NCBI GenBank assembly: GCA_900542185.1
Contig: UQMZ01000076.1
Coordinates: 1 to 9,493, forward strand
DNA length: 9,493 nucleotides
Reading direction: 5' to 3'
Source of the DNA: an uncultured Bacteroidales bacterium
Lineage (GTDB): Bacteria > Bacteroidota > Bacteroidia > Bacteroidales > Muribaculaceae
The translations under genes were made by a program, and so were the position numbers. The notes under the pieces are model-generated. The model saw only the letters and a program-made list of their open reading frames with translations, was not told where the DNA came from and searched no databases. Below are positions 1-5,158 of this stretch, piece by piece; the first letter of the stretch is position 1; every line of letters starts with the position of its first letter.

Positions 1-27
1 GGGCTCGGAGATGTGTATAAGAGACAG
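1..27 (+). other. Nextera (Tn5) sequencing adapter, read-2/P7 side
   Basis: These bases match the 3' part of the Illumina Nextera read-2 transposase adapter: GGGCTCGG followed by the 19-base Tn5 mosaic end, which finishes in TATAAGAGACAG at position 27. This is library-construction sequence left untrimmed in the assembly, not a genomic transposon. Genomic DNA starts at 28. The other end of the window carries the partner adapter, which confirms the interpretation. Confidence 0.97.
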
Positions 28-65
28 CCCTCCTCCCTCCTCCCTTATCCCTAACCCCTACCCCT
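28..65 (-). other. G-quadruplex-type tract on the minus strand, abutting the murI start
   Basis: The plus strand has no G between 28 and 65. It carries six C-runs of three or four bases (28-30, 35-37, 42-44, 49-51, 55-58, 61-64) separated by loops of 4, 4, 4, 3 and 2 bases. On the minus strand, which is the template strand for murI, this satisfies the usual G3+N1-7 quadruplex pattern with two spare runs. It ends one base before the murI ATG, so it is the whole visible leader of that gene. No Shine-Dalgarno or TAnnTTTG promoter is seen in these 38 bases. Whether the structure forms is inference. Confidence 0.5.
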
Positions 66-875
66 ATGATTGGCGTTTTTGATTCCGGCTACGGCGGCCT
101 CACCATCCTCAAGCAGATCCGCAACACCCTGCCGGATTACGACTACATCTACCTCGGCGACAACGCCCGCGCCCCTTACGGCACGCGCAGCTTCGACATC
201 GTCTACGACTTCACCCGCCAGGCCGTGGAGTTCCTGTTCTCACAAGGCTGCCCCCTCGTGATCCTTGCCTGCAACACCGCCTCGGCCAAAGCCCTGCGCA
301 CCATCCAGCAGAACGTCCTCCCGGCCCGCTGGCCCGACCGCCGCGTGCTCGGCGTGATCCGCCCCACCGTCGAGGACGTCGGCGCGCTGACTCATACCCG
401 CCATGTCGGCCTGCTTGCCACCCCAGGCACCGTCTCGTCACATTCCTATACCCTCGAGATAAATAAGATCCACCCCGACATCACCCTCACCGAGCGCGCC
501 TGCCCCATGTGGGTGCCCATCATCGAGGCCGGCGAGGCCCAGTCGGACGGTGCCGACTATTTCGTCAGGAAATACATAGACGATATCATGGAGGCCGACC
601 CCCTGATCGACACCCTCCTCTTGGGCTGCACCCACTACCCAATCCTGCTTCCCAAGATACGCAAATACGCCCCCGGACACGTGCGCATCGTTCCCCAGGG
701 CCAGATTGTAGCCGACAGCCTCAAGGATTACCTGCGCCGCCACCCCGAGATAGAATGCCGCTGCTCCAAATCCGGCACTACCCGCTTCCTCACCACCGAA
801 GCCACCGATAAATTCGACCCCCTCGCCTCCCTTTTCATCGGCACCCCCGTCCACTCCACCAAAATCCCCCTTTAG
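66..875 (+). CDS. murI: glutamate racemase
   Basis: Cytosolic, cofactor-independent racemase that converts L-glutamate to D-glutamate for the peptidoglycan stem peptide. The 269-residue product has the family length. The N-terminal IGVFDSGYGGLT (2-13) is the substrate-loop signature, with the catalytic base Asp6 or Ser7 region. LACNTAS holds the first catalytic cysteine (Cys69) and LLGCTHYP the second (Cys188), each followed by the expected Thr; His190 is also in place. The ATG at 66 is chosen because the conserved domain begins at residue 2. The frame stays open upstream into the adapter, but no other ATG is seen there. The leader is C-rich with no Shine-Dalgarno, which is normal for Bacteroidota. 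Its own promoter must lie outside the window or in sequence lost at the contig break. The next plus-strand gene is 133 bases away, so an operon is possible but not shown. Confidence 0.96.
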   Translation: MIGVFDSGYGGLTILKQIRNTLPDYDYIYLGDNARAPYGTRSFDIVYDFTRQAVEFLFSQGCPLVILACNTASAKALRTIQQNVLPARWPDRRVLGVIRPTVEDVGALTHTRHVGLLATPGTVSSHSYTLEINKIHPDITLTERACPMWVPIIEAGEAQSDGADYFVRKYIDDIMEADPLIDTLLLGCTHYPILLPKIRKYAPGHVRIVPQGQIVADSLKDYLRRHPEIECRCSKSGTTRFLTTEATDKFDPLASLFIGTPVHSTKIPL

Positions 876-880
876 TAATT

Positions 881-919
881 AGCAATCAGCAATCAGCAAT
901 CAGCAATTAGCAATCAGCA
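881..919 (+). repeat. 7-bp tandem repeat AGCAATC (about 5.5 copies)
   Basis: Directly after the murI stop, the unit AGCAATC occurs at 881-887, 888-894 and 895-901. An AGCAATT variant is at 902-908, AGCAATC again at 909-915, and a partial AGCA at 916-919. A partial unit, TAATT, precedes the array at 876-880. A 7-bp period is not a multiple of three and the array lies between genes, so it is not coding. Such short heptamer arrays appear in intergenic spacers of gut Bacteroidales (recalled, not checked here). They could vary in copy number by slippage. Confidence 0.85.
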
Positions 920-936
920 CCCTCTCCCTCGCGGAG

Positions 937-975
937 CCGTTCCGTTTTGGAGCAAAGCTCCAACTCCCCGTTCCG
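937..975 (+). repeat. perfect hairpin flanked by direct repeats
   Basis: TTGGAGC (947-953) and GCTCCAA (957-963) form a perfect 7-bp stem with an AAA loop. The octamer CCGTTCCG occurs on each side of it, at 937-944 and 968-975, in the same orientation. There is no T-run after the stem, so it is a poor intrinsic terminator. It could still be a 3'-end structure of the murI transcript or a remnant of a small repeated element. Function unknown. Confidence 0.55.
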
Positions 976-1008
976 GTTCCTTTTCATAACTCGTAACCCC
1001 TCTGATTT

Positions 1009-1284
1009 ATGGATCCAATCTCCACACTTCGAAACCAAATAAAGCTGATGGACGCCGACCGGGCCATCGCAGTCATCTCCGATTTCATCGCCGCCAATCC
1101 CGGCAGCGCCGACGCCTACGTGATACGCGGCCTCAAGTATTTCGGACGCGGCGACCGAGCCCTGGCCATCAACGACTTCCTCAAGGCCCTCGAGATCCAG
1201 CCCGACTCCGTCGCCGCCAGGACCGCCCTCGACTCCGCCAACTCCATCCTCGACTTCTACAACAAGGACCTGTTCAATCCCTAA
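1009..1284 (+). CDS. small single-TPR protein
   Basis: A 91-residue protein with no signal peptide, so probably cytosolic. Residues 36-68 fit one tetratricopeptide repeat: an A-Y/G-L pair, then GRGDRALAINDFLKALEIQP, with Gly, Ala, Phe, Ala and Pro at consensus positions. The helix before it (about residues 12-31) may be a partial repeat. The C-terminal SILDFYNKDLFNP resembles the ending I recall on small Bacteroidales TPR proteins. TPR proteins mediate protein-protein contacts, and nothing here identifies the partner. The ATG at 1009 is preceded by TAACCCCT at 994-1001 rather than by a Shine-Dalgarno; the same octamer lies just before murI. The neighbouring gene downstream is convergent, and no clear terminator separates them. 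The overlapping minus-strand frame has Gly/Val/Asp-rich low-complexity composition and is rejected. Confidence 0.82.
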   Translation: MDPISTLRNQIKLMDADRAIAVISDFIAANPGSADAYVIRGLKYFGRGDRALAINDFLKALEIQPDSVAARTALDSANSILDFYNKDLFNP

Positions 1285-1355
1285 AGCAGCGGCTTCGTCC
1301 CTCCGTTCTTCCGCGTCTTTCCTTTTGTCCCGGCCTTGAGCTTTTGCGACAGCCT

Positions 1356-1799
1356 TCAGTGTGCTTCCCACGGCATCTGCATGCGCGGGGTGACGAACGA
1401 CACGGGAGCCTGCGTGGCCGCGAACCGCGATTCCGAATCATACAGTTTCAGCGGTCGTTCTATGGACCACCCCTCGGTCGCGTTCCTGACACACATCCGG
1501 CACAGGCCGCGCAGATGGCGCGTGCGCCGCCGTATCTCCCCTATCACCTCAGTCATGTCCGACAGCGTCTGGCTGCAGAAGCTGATGCCCGACCCGTAGC
1601 CATACGGGAACTCCAGACGCACGAATATCTTGTCGCCGTATTTCATCGGCCGCCCCGTGCCCGACGACACCACCACGCGACGCACCCGCTCGCTTGTGCC
1701 CACCCGCATTCCCGTCCGGTTTTCCGTCACTCTGTAGCGGCCCTCGGCCATAGCGCGCTCCATCCCGTAGGCGTTGCAGTATCCTGTCATTGTTTCCAT
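1356..1799 (-). CDS. unrecognised 147-residue protein
   Basis: I do not recognise this family. The frame is judged real for three reasons. Its composition is protein-like, with no His/Pro/Arg excess. Codons end strongly in G or C, with many GTG, CGG, TCG and ACG, giving more G-ending codons than the neighbours. A TAACTTTG box lies 28 bases upstream of the ATG. The product is basic and Arg-rich, without signal peptide or membrane segment. The centre (about residues 45-90) contains SSGTGRPMKYGDKIFVRLEF, then PYGYGSG and a FCSQTLSDMTEVIGEIRRR helix. A CRMC pair follows in LRGLCRMCVRN, and two Cys cannot form a zinc site alone. A purine-rich AAGGAAG (minus strand, 1810-1804) sits four bases before the start, unusual for this phylum. 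It is the only minus-strand gene in the window and converges on the TPR gene. A transferred or lineage-specific gene is possible. Confidence 0.72.
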   Translation of the reverse strand: METMTGYCNAYGMERAMAEGRYRVTENRTGMRVGTSERVRRVVVSSGTGRPMKYGDKIFVRLEFPYGYGSGISFCSQTLSDMTEVIGEIRRRTRHLRGLCRMCVRNATEGWSIERPLKLYDSESRFAATQAPVSFVTPRMQMPWEAH

Positions 1800-1826
1800 A
1801 TCGCTTCCTTATCTATTAATTTGATG

Positions 1827-1834
1827 CAAAGTTA
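1827..1834 (-). promoter_or_regulatory. candidate -7 box (TAACTTTG) for the minus-strand gene
   Basis: Read on the minus strand, 1834-1827 is TAACTTTG. It is an exact TAnnTTTG match, identical to the box in front of the tRNA-Asp gene. I see no TTTG or TTG at the -33 position about 20 bp further upstream, so only half of the Bacteroidota promoter is supported. Transcription would begin near 1820 and leave a leader of about 20 bases before the ATG at 1799. Confidence 0.5.
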
Positions 1835-1932
1835 CCGGTAGTCACTGCCTATAATCTGCACCTATATGTTAATTTACATTAATACCAGCGCGTCAATTCT
1901 TGCATCTGTCTGAGTCCCTCAAAAAATCCGCA

Positions 1933-1990
1933 ATTTTTCTTGAAATTTTATTCCGCTATATCTCAACCGGTTGGGCATTTTCTTGAAAAT
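1933..1990. promoter_or_regulatory. operator-like dyads in the AT-rich spacer
   Basis: The 11-mer TTTTCTTGAAA occurs twice, at 1935-1945 and 1978-1988, with starts 43 bp apart (about four helical turns). Each copy is itself a dyad. The second extends to a perfect ATTTTC-TT-GAAAAT at 1977-1990; the first is TTTC-TT-GAAA. Between them is a perfect 10-bp palindrome, CAACCGGTTG (1964-1973). The cluster sits between the divergent starts of the minus-strand gene and tRNA-Asp, so it could serve either. No binding protein is identified. The rest of 1835-2015 is AT-rich with nothing else I can support. Confidence 0.4.
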
Positions 1991-2015
1991 TTTTGATTAT
2001 TTTTTTGACGAATTA

Positions 2016-2047
2016 TTTGGTGGTTCCGATTTTTTGCTATAACTTTG
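2016..2047 (+). promoter_or_regulatory. Bacteroidota sigma-ABfr-type promoter of tRNA-Asp
   Basis: TTTG at 2016-2019 and TAACTTTG at 2040-2047, with a 20-bp spacer, match the Bacteroidota housekeeping promoter (-33 TTTG, -7 TAnnTTTG). The expected start is around 2052-2054, about 43 bases before the mature tRNA. The AT-rich stretch upstream could act as an UP-like element. Confidence 0.8.
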
Positions 2048-2049
2048 CA

Positions 2050-2077
2050 CTCGCAAACGGGAAACAAAGCCCGCGAG
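2050..2077 (+). other. possible hairpin in the tRNA-Asp 5' leader
   Basis: CTCGC (2050-2054) can pair with GCGAG (2073-2077). Inside it GGG (2059-2061) can pair with CCC (2070-2072), leaving a four-base AAAC bulge. The 5' arm begins at or just before the predicted transcription start, so it may be only partly present in the RNA. If formed, it would lie in the piece RNase P removes. Confidence 0.3.
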
Positions 2078-2095
2078 CCTCTGAAAAGAGTAAAT

Positions 2096-2170
2096 GGTGC
2101 GTTAGTTCAGCTTGGTTAGAATACATGCCTGTCACGCATGGGGTCACGGGTTCAAGTCCCGTACGCACCG
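2096..2170 (+). tRNA. tRNA-Asp (anticodon GTC)
   Basis: A full cloverleaf can be drawn. The acceptor stem is GGTGCGT (2096-2102) with ACGCACC (2163-2169), and the discriminator is G2170. The D stem is GTTC (2105-2108) with GAAT (2119-2122). The anticodon stem CATGC/GCATG (2124-2128, 2136-2140) encloses CTGTCAC, giving anticodon GTC at 2131-2133. The T stem is ACGGG/CCCGT (2146-2150, 2158-2162) with loop TTCAAGT. It closely follows E. coli tRNA-Asp. The 3' CCA is not encoded (CCG follows the discriminator), so it must be added by tRNA nucleotidyltransferase. It has its own promoter and terminator. Confidence 0.97.
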
Positions 2171-2183
2171 CCGAGGAGAGAGG

Positions 2184-2226
2184 AAGAGCAACAGCGTCAG
2201 TCTTGTACTGCCTGTTGCTCTTTTTT
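2184..2226 (+). terminator. intrinsic terminator after tRNA-Asp
   Basis: GAGCAACAG (2186-2194) pairs perfectly with CTGTTGCTC (2212-2220), and AA/TT extends the base. CAGT (2198-2201) and ACTG (2207-2210) form an inner stem. Six T residues (2221-2226) follow directly. This is a textbook Rho-independent terminator, 14 bases after the tRNA and ending 27 bases before the aroQ ATG. Confidence 0.9.
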
Positions 2227-2253
2227 CATTATAATTCCATATTCCACACAGCC

Positions 2254-2694
2254 ATGATAGTCATCATAAACGGCCCGAACCTCAATCTGTTAGGCAAACG
2301 CAGCCCCCACATATACGGCACCCGGACGCTGCCCGACATTATCAAAGACGTGCGAGAGTCATTCCCCAACGTCTCGATAATGGACTTCCAGTCCAATTCG
2401 GAAGGCGCCATCATCGATCTGATACATCAGTTCGGTTATGACCGGAACTGCGACGGCATCGTAATCAACCCCGGCGCCTACGCCCACTATTCGCTGGCCA
2501 TTGCCGACGCCATCGAGGCCGTACCCGTACCCGTAGTGGAGGTGCACATCTCCAACATCCATGCCCGCGAGGACTTCCGCCACAATTCCGTGACCGCCCG
2601 CGCGGCCAAGGCCGTCATAGCCGGCTGCGACACGTACGGATACAAACTGGCCGTGGAATATCTGCTGAATCTCGACGACGGCATTCCCTTCTGA
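2254..2694 (+). CDS. aroQ: type II 3-dehydroquinate dehydratase
   Basis: Third step of the shikimate pathway: dehydration of 3-dehydroquinate to 3-dehydroshikimate by a cytosolic, normally dodecameric enzyme. The 146-residue product is family length. Visible motifs are NGPNLNLLG (6-14) and the flexible lid with catalytic Tyr21 in IYG. FQSNSEG (45-51) and INPGAYAHYS with Asn72 and the His78 position follow. VEVHISN carries His98, and ARE-DFRHNS carries substrate-binding Arg109. The ATG at 2254 is chosen because the conserved strand begins at residue 2. A longer in-frame start at 1993 would translate through the tRNA and terminator, so it is wrong. No TAnnTTTG box is seen in the 27 bases after the terminator. 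A TATAAT at 2230-2235 has no well-placed partner, so the promoter is uncertain. The next gene starts five bases after the stop. Confidence 0.97.
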   Translation: MIVIINGPNLNLLGKRSPHIYGTRTLPDIIKDVRESFPNVSIMDFQSNSEGAIIDLIHQFGYDRNCDGIVINPGAYAHYSLAIADAIEAVPVPVVEVHISNIHAREDFRHNSVTARAAKAVIAGCDTYGYKLAVEYLLNLDDGIPF

Positions 2695-2699
2695 CGCGC

Positions 2700-3341
2700 A
2701 TGAATCTGGACCTTGACTCATACCTGGAGCTGCACTCCTCGGCCGAACCCGACTGGCTGCGGACTCTGAACCGGCGCACCAACCTGCGTCTGCTCAACGG
2801 CCGTATGTGCTCCGGCCCACTGCAGGGACTACTGCTCAAGATGCTGGTGGAAATGATCCGCCCCATGTCGGCGATAGAACTGGGCACCTTCTCCGGCTAT
2901 TCCGCCCTGTGCATCGCCGAGGGTATGCCCGACGGCGCCACGCTTCACACCATCGAGGCCGACGACGAACTGGAAGACTTCATTCGTCAAAGCCTCGCCG
3001 ACGCTCCGCAGGAGATAGCCGGCAAAATCACCCTCCACATCGGCGACGCACTGGAGGTGATGCGCCGATTCGAGCCGGAGCAGTTCGACCTGGCCTTCAT
3101 GGACGCCGACAAGAGGCAATACCTCGAATATTACGACACTCTGTTCCCGCTGATGCGCCCCGGCGGCTACATCATAGCCGACAACACCCTGTGGGACGGC
3201 CACGTCATCGACCCGGCCTACGACCGCGACGCCCAGACCTGCGGCATACGCCGTTTCAACGACTTCGTGGCCCGCGACCCGCGCGTGGAGTGCGTCATCA
3301 TTCCCCTGCGCGACGGTCTTTCAATCATCCGCAAACTATAA
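2700..3341 (+). CDS. class I SAM-dependent O-methyltransferase (Methyltransf_3 family)
   Basis: A 213-residue cytosolic protein of the caffeoyl-CoA/catechol O-methyltransferase-like family, whose bacterial members include the tRNA wobble-uridine enzyme TrmR. SAM-binding motif I is IELGTFSGYSA (59-69), and the acidic residue at the end of strand 2 is in HTIEADDE (83-90). The IGDALEVM stretch (114-121) follows. FMDADKRQY (133-141) carries the metal-binding Asp, and DNTLWDG (161-167) the second metal and catalytic cluster. The substrate is not determined by sequence; tRNA or a small catechol-like molecule are both possible. It lies five bases after aroQ and is probably co-transcribed. The ATG at 2700 leaves the usual N-terminal helix before the Rossmann fold. 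Confidence 0.9.
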   Translation: MNLDLDSYLELHSSAEPDWLRTLNRRTNLRLLNGRMCSGPLQGLLLKMLVEMIRPMSAIELGTFSGYSALCIAEGMPDGATLHTIEADDELEDFIRQSLADAPQEIAGKITLHIGDALEVMRRFEPEQFDLAFMDADKRQYLEYYDTLFPLMRPGGYIIADNTLWDGHVIDPAYDRDAQTCGIRRFNDFVARDPRVECVIIPLRDGLSIIRKL

Positions 3342-3404
3342 TGCCTTTTGACACGTTCTAAAAATGAATCTCTCCCGTTTTAACAATCCCATTATTTAGA
3401 CACC

Positions 3405-3743
3405 ATGGAAGGAAAAAGACAAGCCAAGATAGCCCGTATGCTCCAGAAGGAGCTGGGCGAGATATTCCGTCAGCAGACAGCCAAGATGGGCAACACCCTG
3501 GTATCTGTCAGCGCCGTGCGCATTTCGCCCGACCTGAGTATCGCCAAAGTTTACCTCAGCATCTTCCCGCCCGAAAAGAGCAAGGAGATTCTGGAGAACA
3601 TCAAGCGCCAGACCAAGACCGTGCGTTACGACCTGGCGCAGCAGGTCAAGGAGACGCTTCGCAAATGCCCCGACCTGCAGTTCTTCCTCGACGATTCTCT
3701 GGACTATGCCGAGAACATCGACCGCCTGCTTGACCTGAAATGA
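3405..3743 (+). CDS. rbfA: 30S ribosome-binding factor A
   Basis: Ribosome maturation factor that binds the 30S subunit and helps process the 5' end of 16S rRNA, important in cold growth. The 112 residues form the single type II KH domain of the family. Markers are the N-terminal helix RQAKIARMLQKELGEIF (5-21), the strand VSVSAVRISPDLSIAKVYLSIF, and the C-terminal LRKCPDLQFFLDDSLDYAENID with the conserved P-L-F-D-S pattern. The preceding spacer (3342-3404) has a TTTG at 3347-3350 but no matching -7 box, so readthrough from the methyltransferase gene is the simpler explanation. Its stop overlaps the permease start. Confidence 0.95.
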   Translation: MEGKRQAKIARMLQKELGEIFRQQTAKMGNTLVSVSAVRISPDLSIAKVYLSIFPPEKSKEILENIKRQTKTVRYDLAQQVKETLRKCPDLQFFLDDSLDYAENIDRLLDLK

Positions 3744-4972
3744 AAATGAACCTACCGGCCCTGCTGGCCGGCCGCTATCTGAGGTCGCGCAAATCGCATT
3801 CAGCGGTTGGCGCGATCGCTGCTGTGTCCGTAGCCGGAATGGCCGTGGCCACGGCGGCCATCGTGTGCGTGCTGTCGGTGTTCAACGGCTTCCATCAGTC
3901 CATAGGCGAGCGTCTCGACACGCTGGCTCCCGACGTGCTGGTCGAGCCGGCGCAGGGCAAGGTGTTCGCCGATGCCGAGGCCGTGGCCTCAAAAGCCTCC
4001 AAAGTCAAGGGAGTGGCCATAGCCACACCTACGCTGGCCGACAATGCCCTTGTACTGCTGCAGGGCCGCGAAATGCCCGTCTACCTCATGGGCATAAATC
4101 CCGCCGATTACGCCCGCACCACCAGCATCACTGGGTTGATAGACCCCAAGGAGGGGAAATACCTCAAGGCCGATCTGGACCGCGGGCTGCCCGAGTCCGT
4201 CATCAGCGTCGGCGTGGCGCGGCAGATCGGCGCCCGGCCCGAAGACAATCTCCTTATTTTCGCCCCCAAGCGCAAGGGGAAGGTAAACATGGCCAATCCG
4301 CTGACCAGCTTCATCACCGACTCGCTGTATGTCTCCGGCATGTTCCGCGCCATGCAGAACGACTATGACGAGAACCGCATCATGGTAGACCTGCCCACGG
4401 CACGGCGTCTGTTCCAGTACGACACCGAGGCCTCGTCGCTGCATGTGGCCGTGACGCCCGGCGCCGAACCGGCCGACGTGGCGCAACGGCTCGCCAAGGA
4501 ACTTGGCCCGCAGTTCATTGTCAAGGACCGCCTCCGACAGCAGGAAATGAACTTCCGCATGATCGAGATCGAAAAGTGGGTGTCGTTCCTGCTGCTCGGC
4601 CTGATATTGCTGATAGCCAGCTTCAACATCATCTCCACCCTGTCGATGCTGGTGCTTGAGAAGGAAGACTCGCTGGCCACCCTGTCTGCCATGGGGATGT
4701 CGCGCCGCCGCATCGGCAGCGTGTTCGCTTGGGAAAGCTTCATGGTATCGGCCACCGGCGGACTGGCCGGCATCGTGCTCGGCCTGGTTCTGTGCCTGTT
4801 GCAGCAGCATTTCGGCCTTATTAAAATCGGAGACGGCACATCCACGATCATGTCGGCATATCCCGTATTGGTCAAGCCTCTCGACCTGCTCGCCACCCTC
4901 GTGCCTGTCATGCTGATCGGCGCCCTGACCGCCGGCATCACCGCCCGTTTCGCCAAATCGCGCATCGCCTGA
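3740..4972 (+). CDS. LolC/LolE-like ABC transporter permease (FtsX family)
   Basis: A 410-residue inner-membrane permease of the lipoprotein-releasing type, which with a LolD ATPase would pass lipoproteins to the outer-membrane pathway. An N-terminal AGRYLRSRKSHS motif precedes transmembrane segment 1 (about 22-48) and NGFHQSI. A long periplasmic MacB-type domain (about 50-275) follows. The FtsX core then has segments near 281-304, 329-352 and 382-402, giving the expected four-helix topology. The ATGA overlap with rbfA implies translational coupling; a second ATG at 3746 is possible. No ATPase gene is in the window, so the partner is encoded elsewhere. LolC versus LolE cannot be separated by eye, since many Bacteroidota keep several such paralogues. 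A weak CGCC-TGAT-GGCG stem with TTTT spans the stop but is too short to call a terminator. Confidence 0.85.
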   Translation: MKMNLPALLAGRYLRSRKSHSAVGAIAAVSVAGMAVATAAIVCVLSVFNGFHQSIGERLDTLAPDVLVEPAQGKVFADAEAVASKASKVKGVAIATPTLADNALVLLQGREMPVYLMGINPADYARTTSITGLIDPKEGKYLKADLDRGLPESVISVGVARQIGARPEDNLLIFAPKRKGKVNMANPLTSFITDSLYVSGMFRAMQNDYDENRIMVDLPTARRLFQYDTEASSLHVAVTPGAEPADVAQRLAKELGPQFIVKDRLRQQEMNFRMIEIEKWVSFLLLGLILLIASFNIISTLSMLVLEKEDSLATLSAMGMSRRRIGSVFAWESFMVSATGGLAGIVLGLVLCLLQQHFGLIKIGDGTSTIMSAYPVLVKPLDLLATLVPVMLIGALTAGITARFAKSRIA

Positions 4973-5024
4973 TGGCGTTTTGCTCACATTCCACTTATTT
5001 TCCACCCTATTTTCTTAATTTTTG

Positions 5025-5055
5025 TTGGCAATTTGAAAAAATAATTGTAATTTTG
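5025..5055 (+). promoter_or_regulatory. promoter of the lrp-yfhO cluster
   Basis: TAATTTTG at 5048-5055 is an exact TAnnTTTG box, and TTGG at 5025-5028 stands 20 bp upstream as the -33 element. The predicted start is near 5060, giving a leader of about 100 bases that is AT-rich and contains the inverted repeat at 5076-5098. Hexamers GATTAA, GATTAA and AATTAA run at 5126-5143, shortly before the lrp ATG. A weaker second promoter (TTG at 5096-5098, TATTATTT at 5117-5124) is conceivable. Confidence 0.65.
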
Positions 5056-5075
5056 TCACGAAATATGCCAATATG

Positions 5076-5098
5076 CAACATTTTTGCTCGCAATGTTG
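5076..5098. promoter_or_regulatory. inverted repeat, candidate Lrp-type operator
   Basis: CAACATT (5076-5082) and AATGTTG (5092-5098) are a perfect 7-bp inverted repeat with a 9-bp spacer, giving a centre-to-centre distance of 16 bp. It lies just after the predicted start of the lrp transcript. Lrp/AsnC genes are commonly autoregulated through AT-rich dyads, so autoregulation is a reasonable inference. It could instead be an mRNA hairpin. Confidence 0.45.
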
Positions 5099-5158
5099 AC
5101 ATTTTCCATATAAAACTATTATTTAGATTAAGATTAAAATTAAGACCCAGGGTTTCAC

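Noticed and set aside
1..27. Genomic Tn5/IS50 end
   Set aside because: The engineered mosaic end is fused to Nextera primer sequence, which is library-derived. No transposase gene is present.
28..65. Telomere-like CCCTAA/CCCCTA repeats
   Set aside because: The runs are irregular, only 38 bases long, and directly precede a bacterial murI start codon. Bacteroidota chromosomes are circular.
907..1371. 154-residue minus-strand frame over the TPR gene
   Set aside because: It has Gly/Val/Asp-rich low-complexity composition, while the opposite strand carries a clear TPR motif.
1344..1841. 165-residue plus-strand open frame
   Set aside because: It is His/Pro/Arg-rich with no domain logic and overlaps the better minus-strand gene; it is a shadow frame.
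2096..2170. tRNA-Asp as an integration site of a genomic island
   Set aside because: No second copy of the tRNA 3' end, no adjacent island integrase and no element boundaries are seen. The only recombinase is the housekeeping XerD, whose own gene lies 6.5 kb away.
1993..2694. Long 233-residue form of AroQ
   Set aside because: The extra 87 residues would be translated from the tRNA-Asp gene and its terminator. The conserved enzyme starts at 2254.
4966..4980. Terminator after the permease gene
   Set aside because: The stem is only four base pairs (CGCC/GGCG) and overlaps the stop codon, with a short T-run; it is not convincing.
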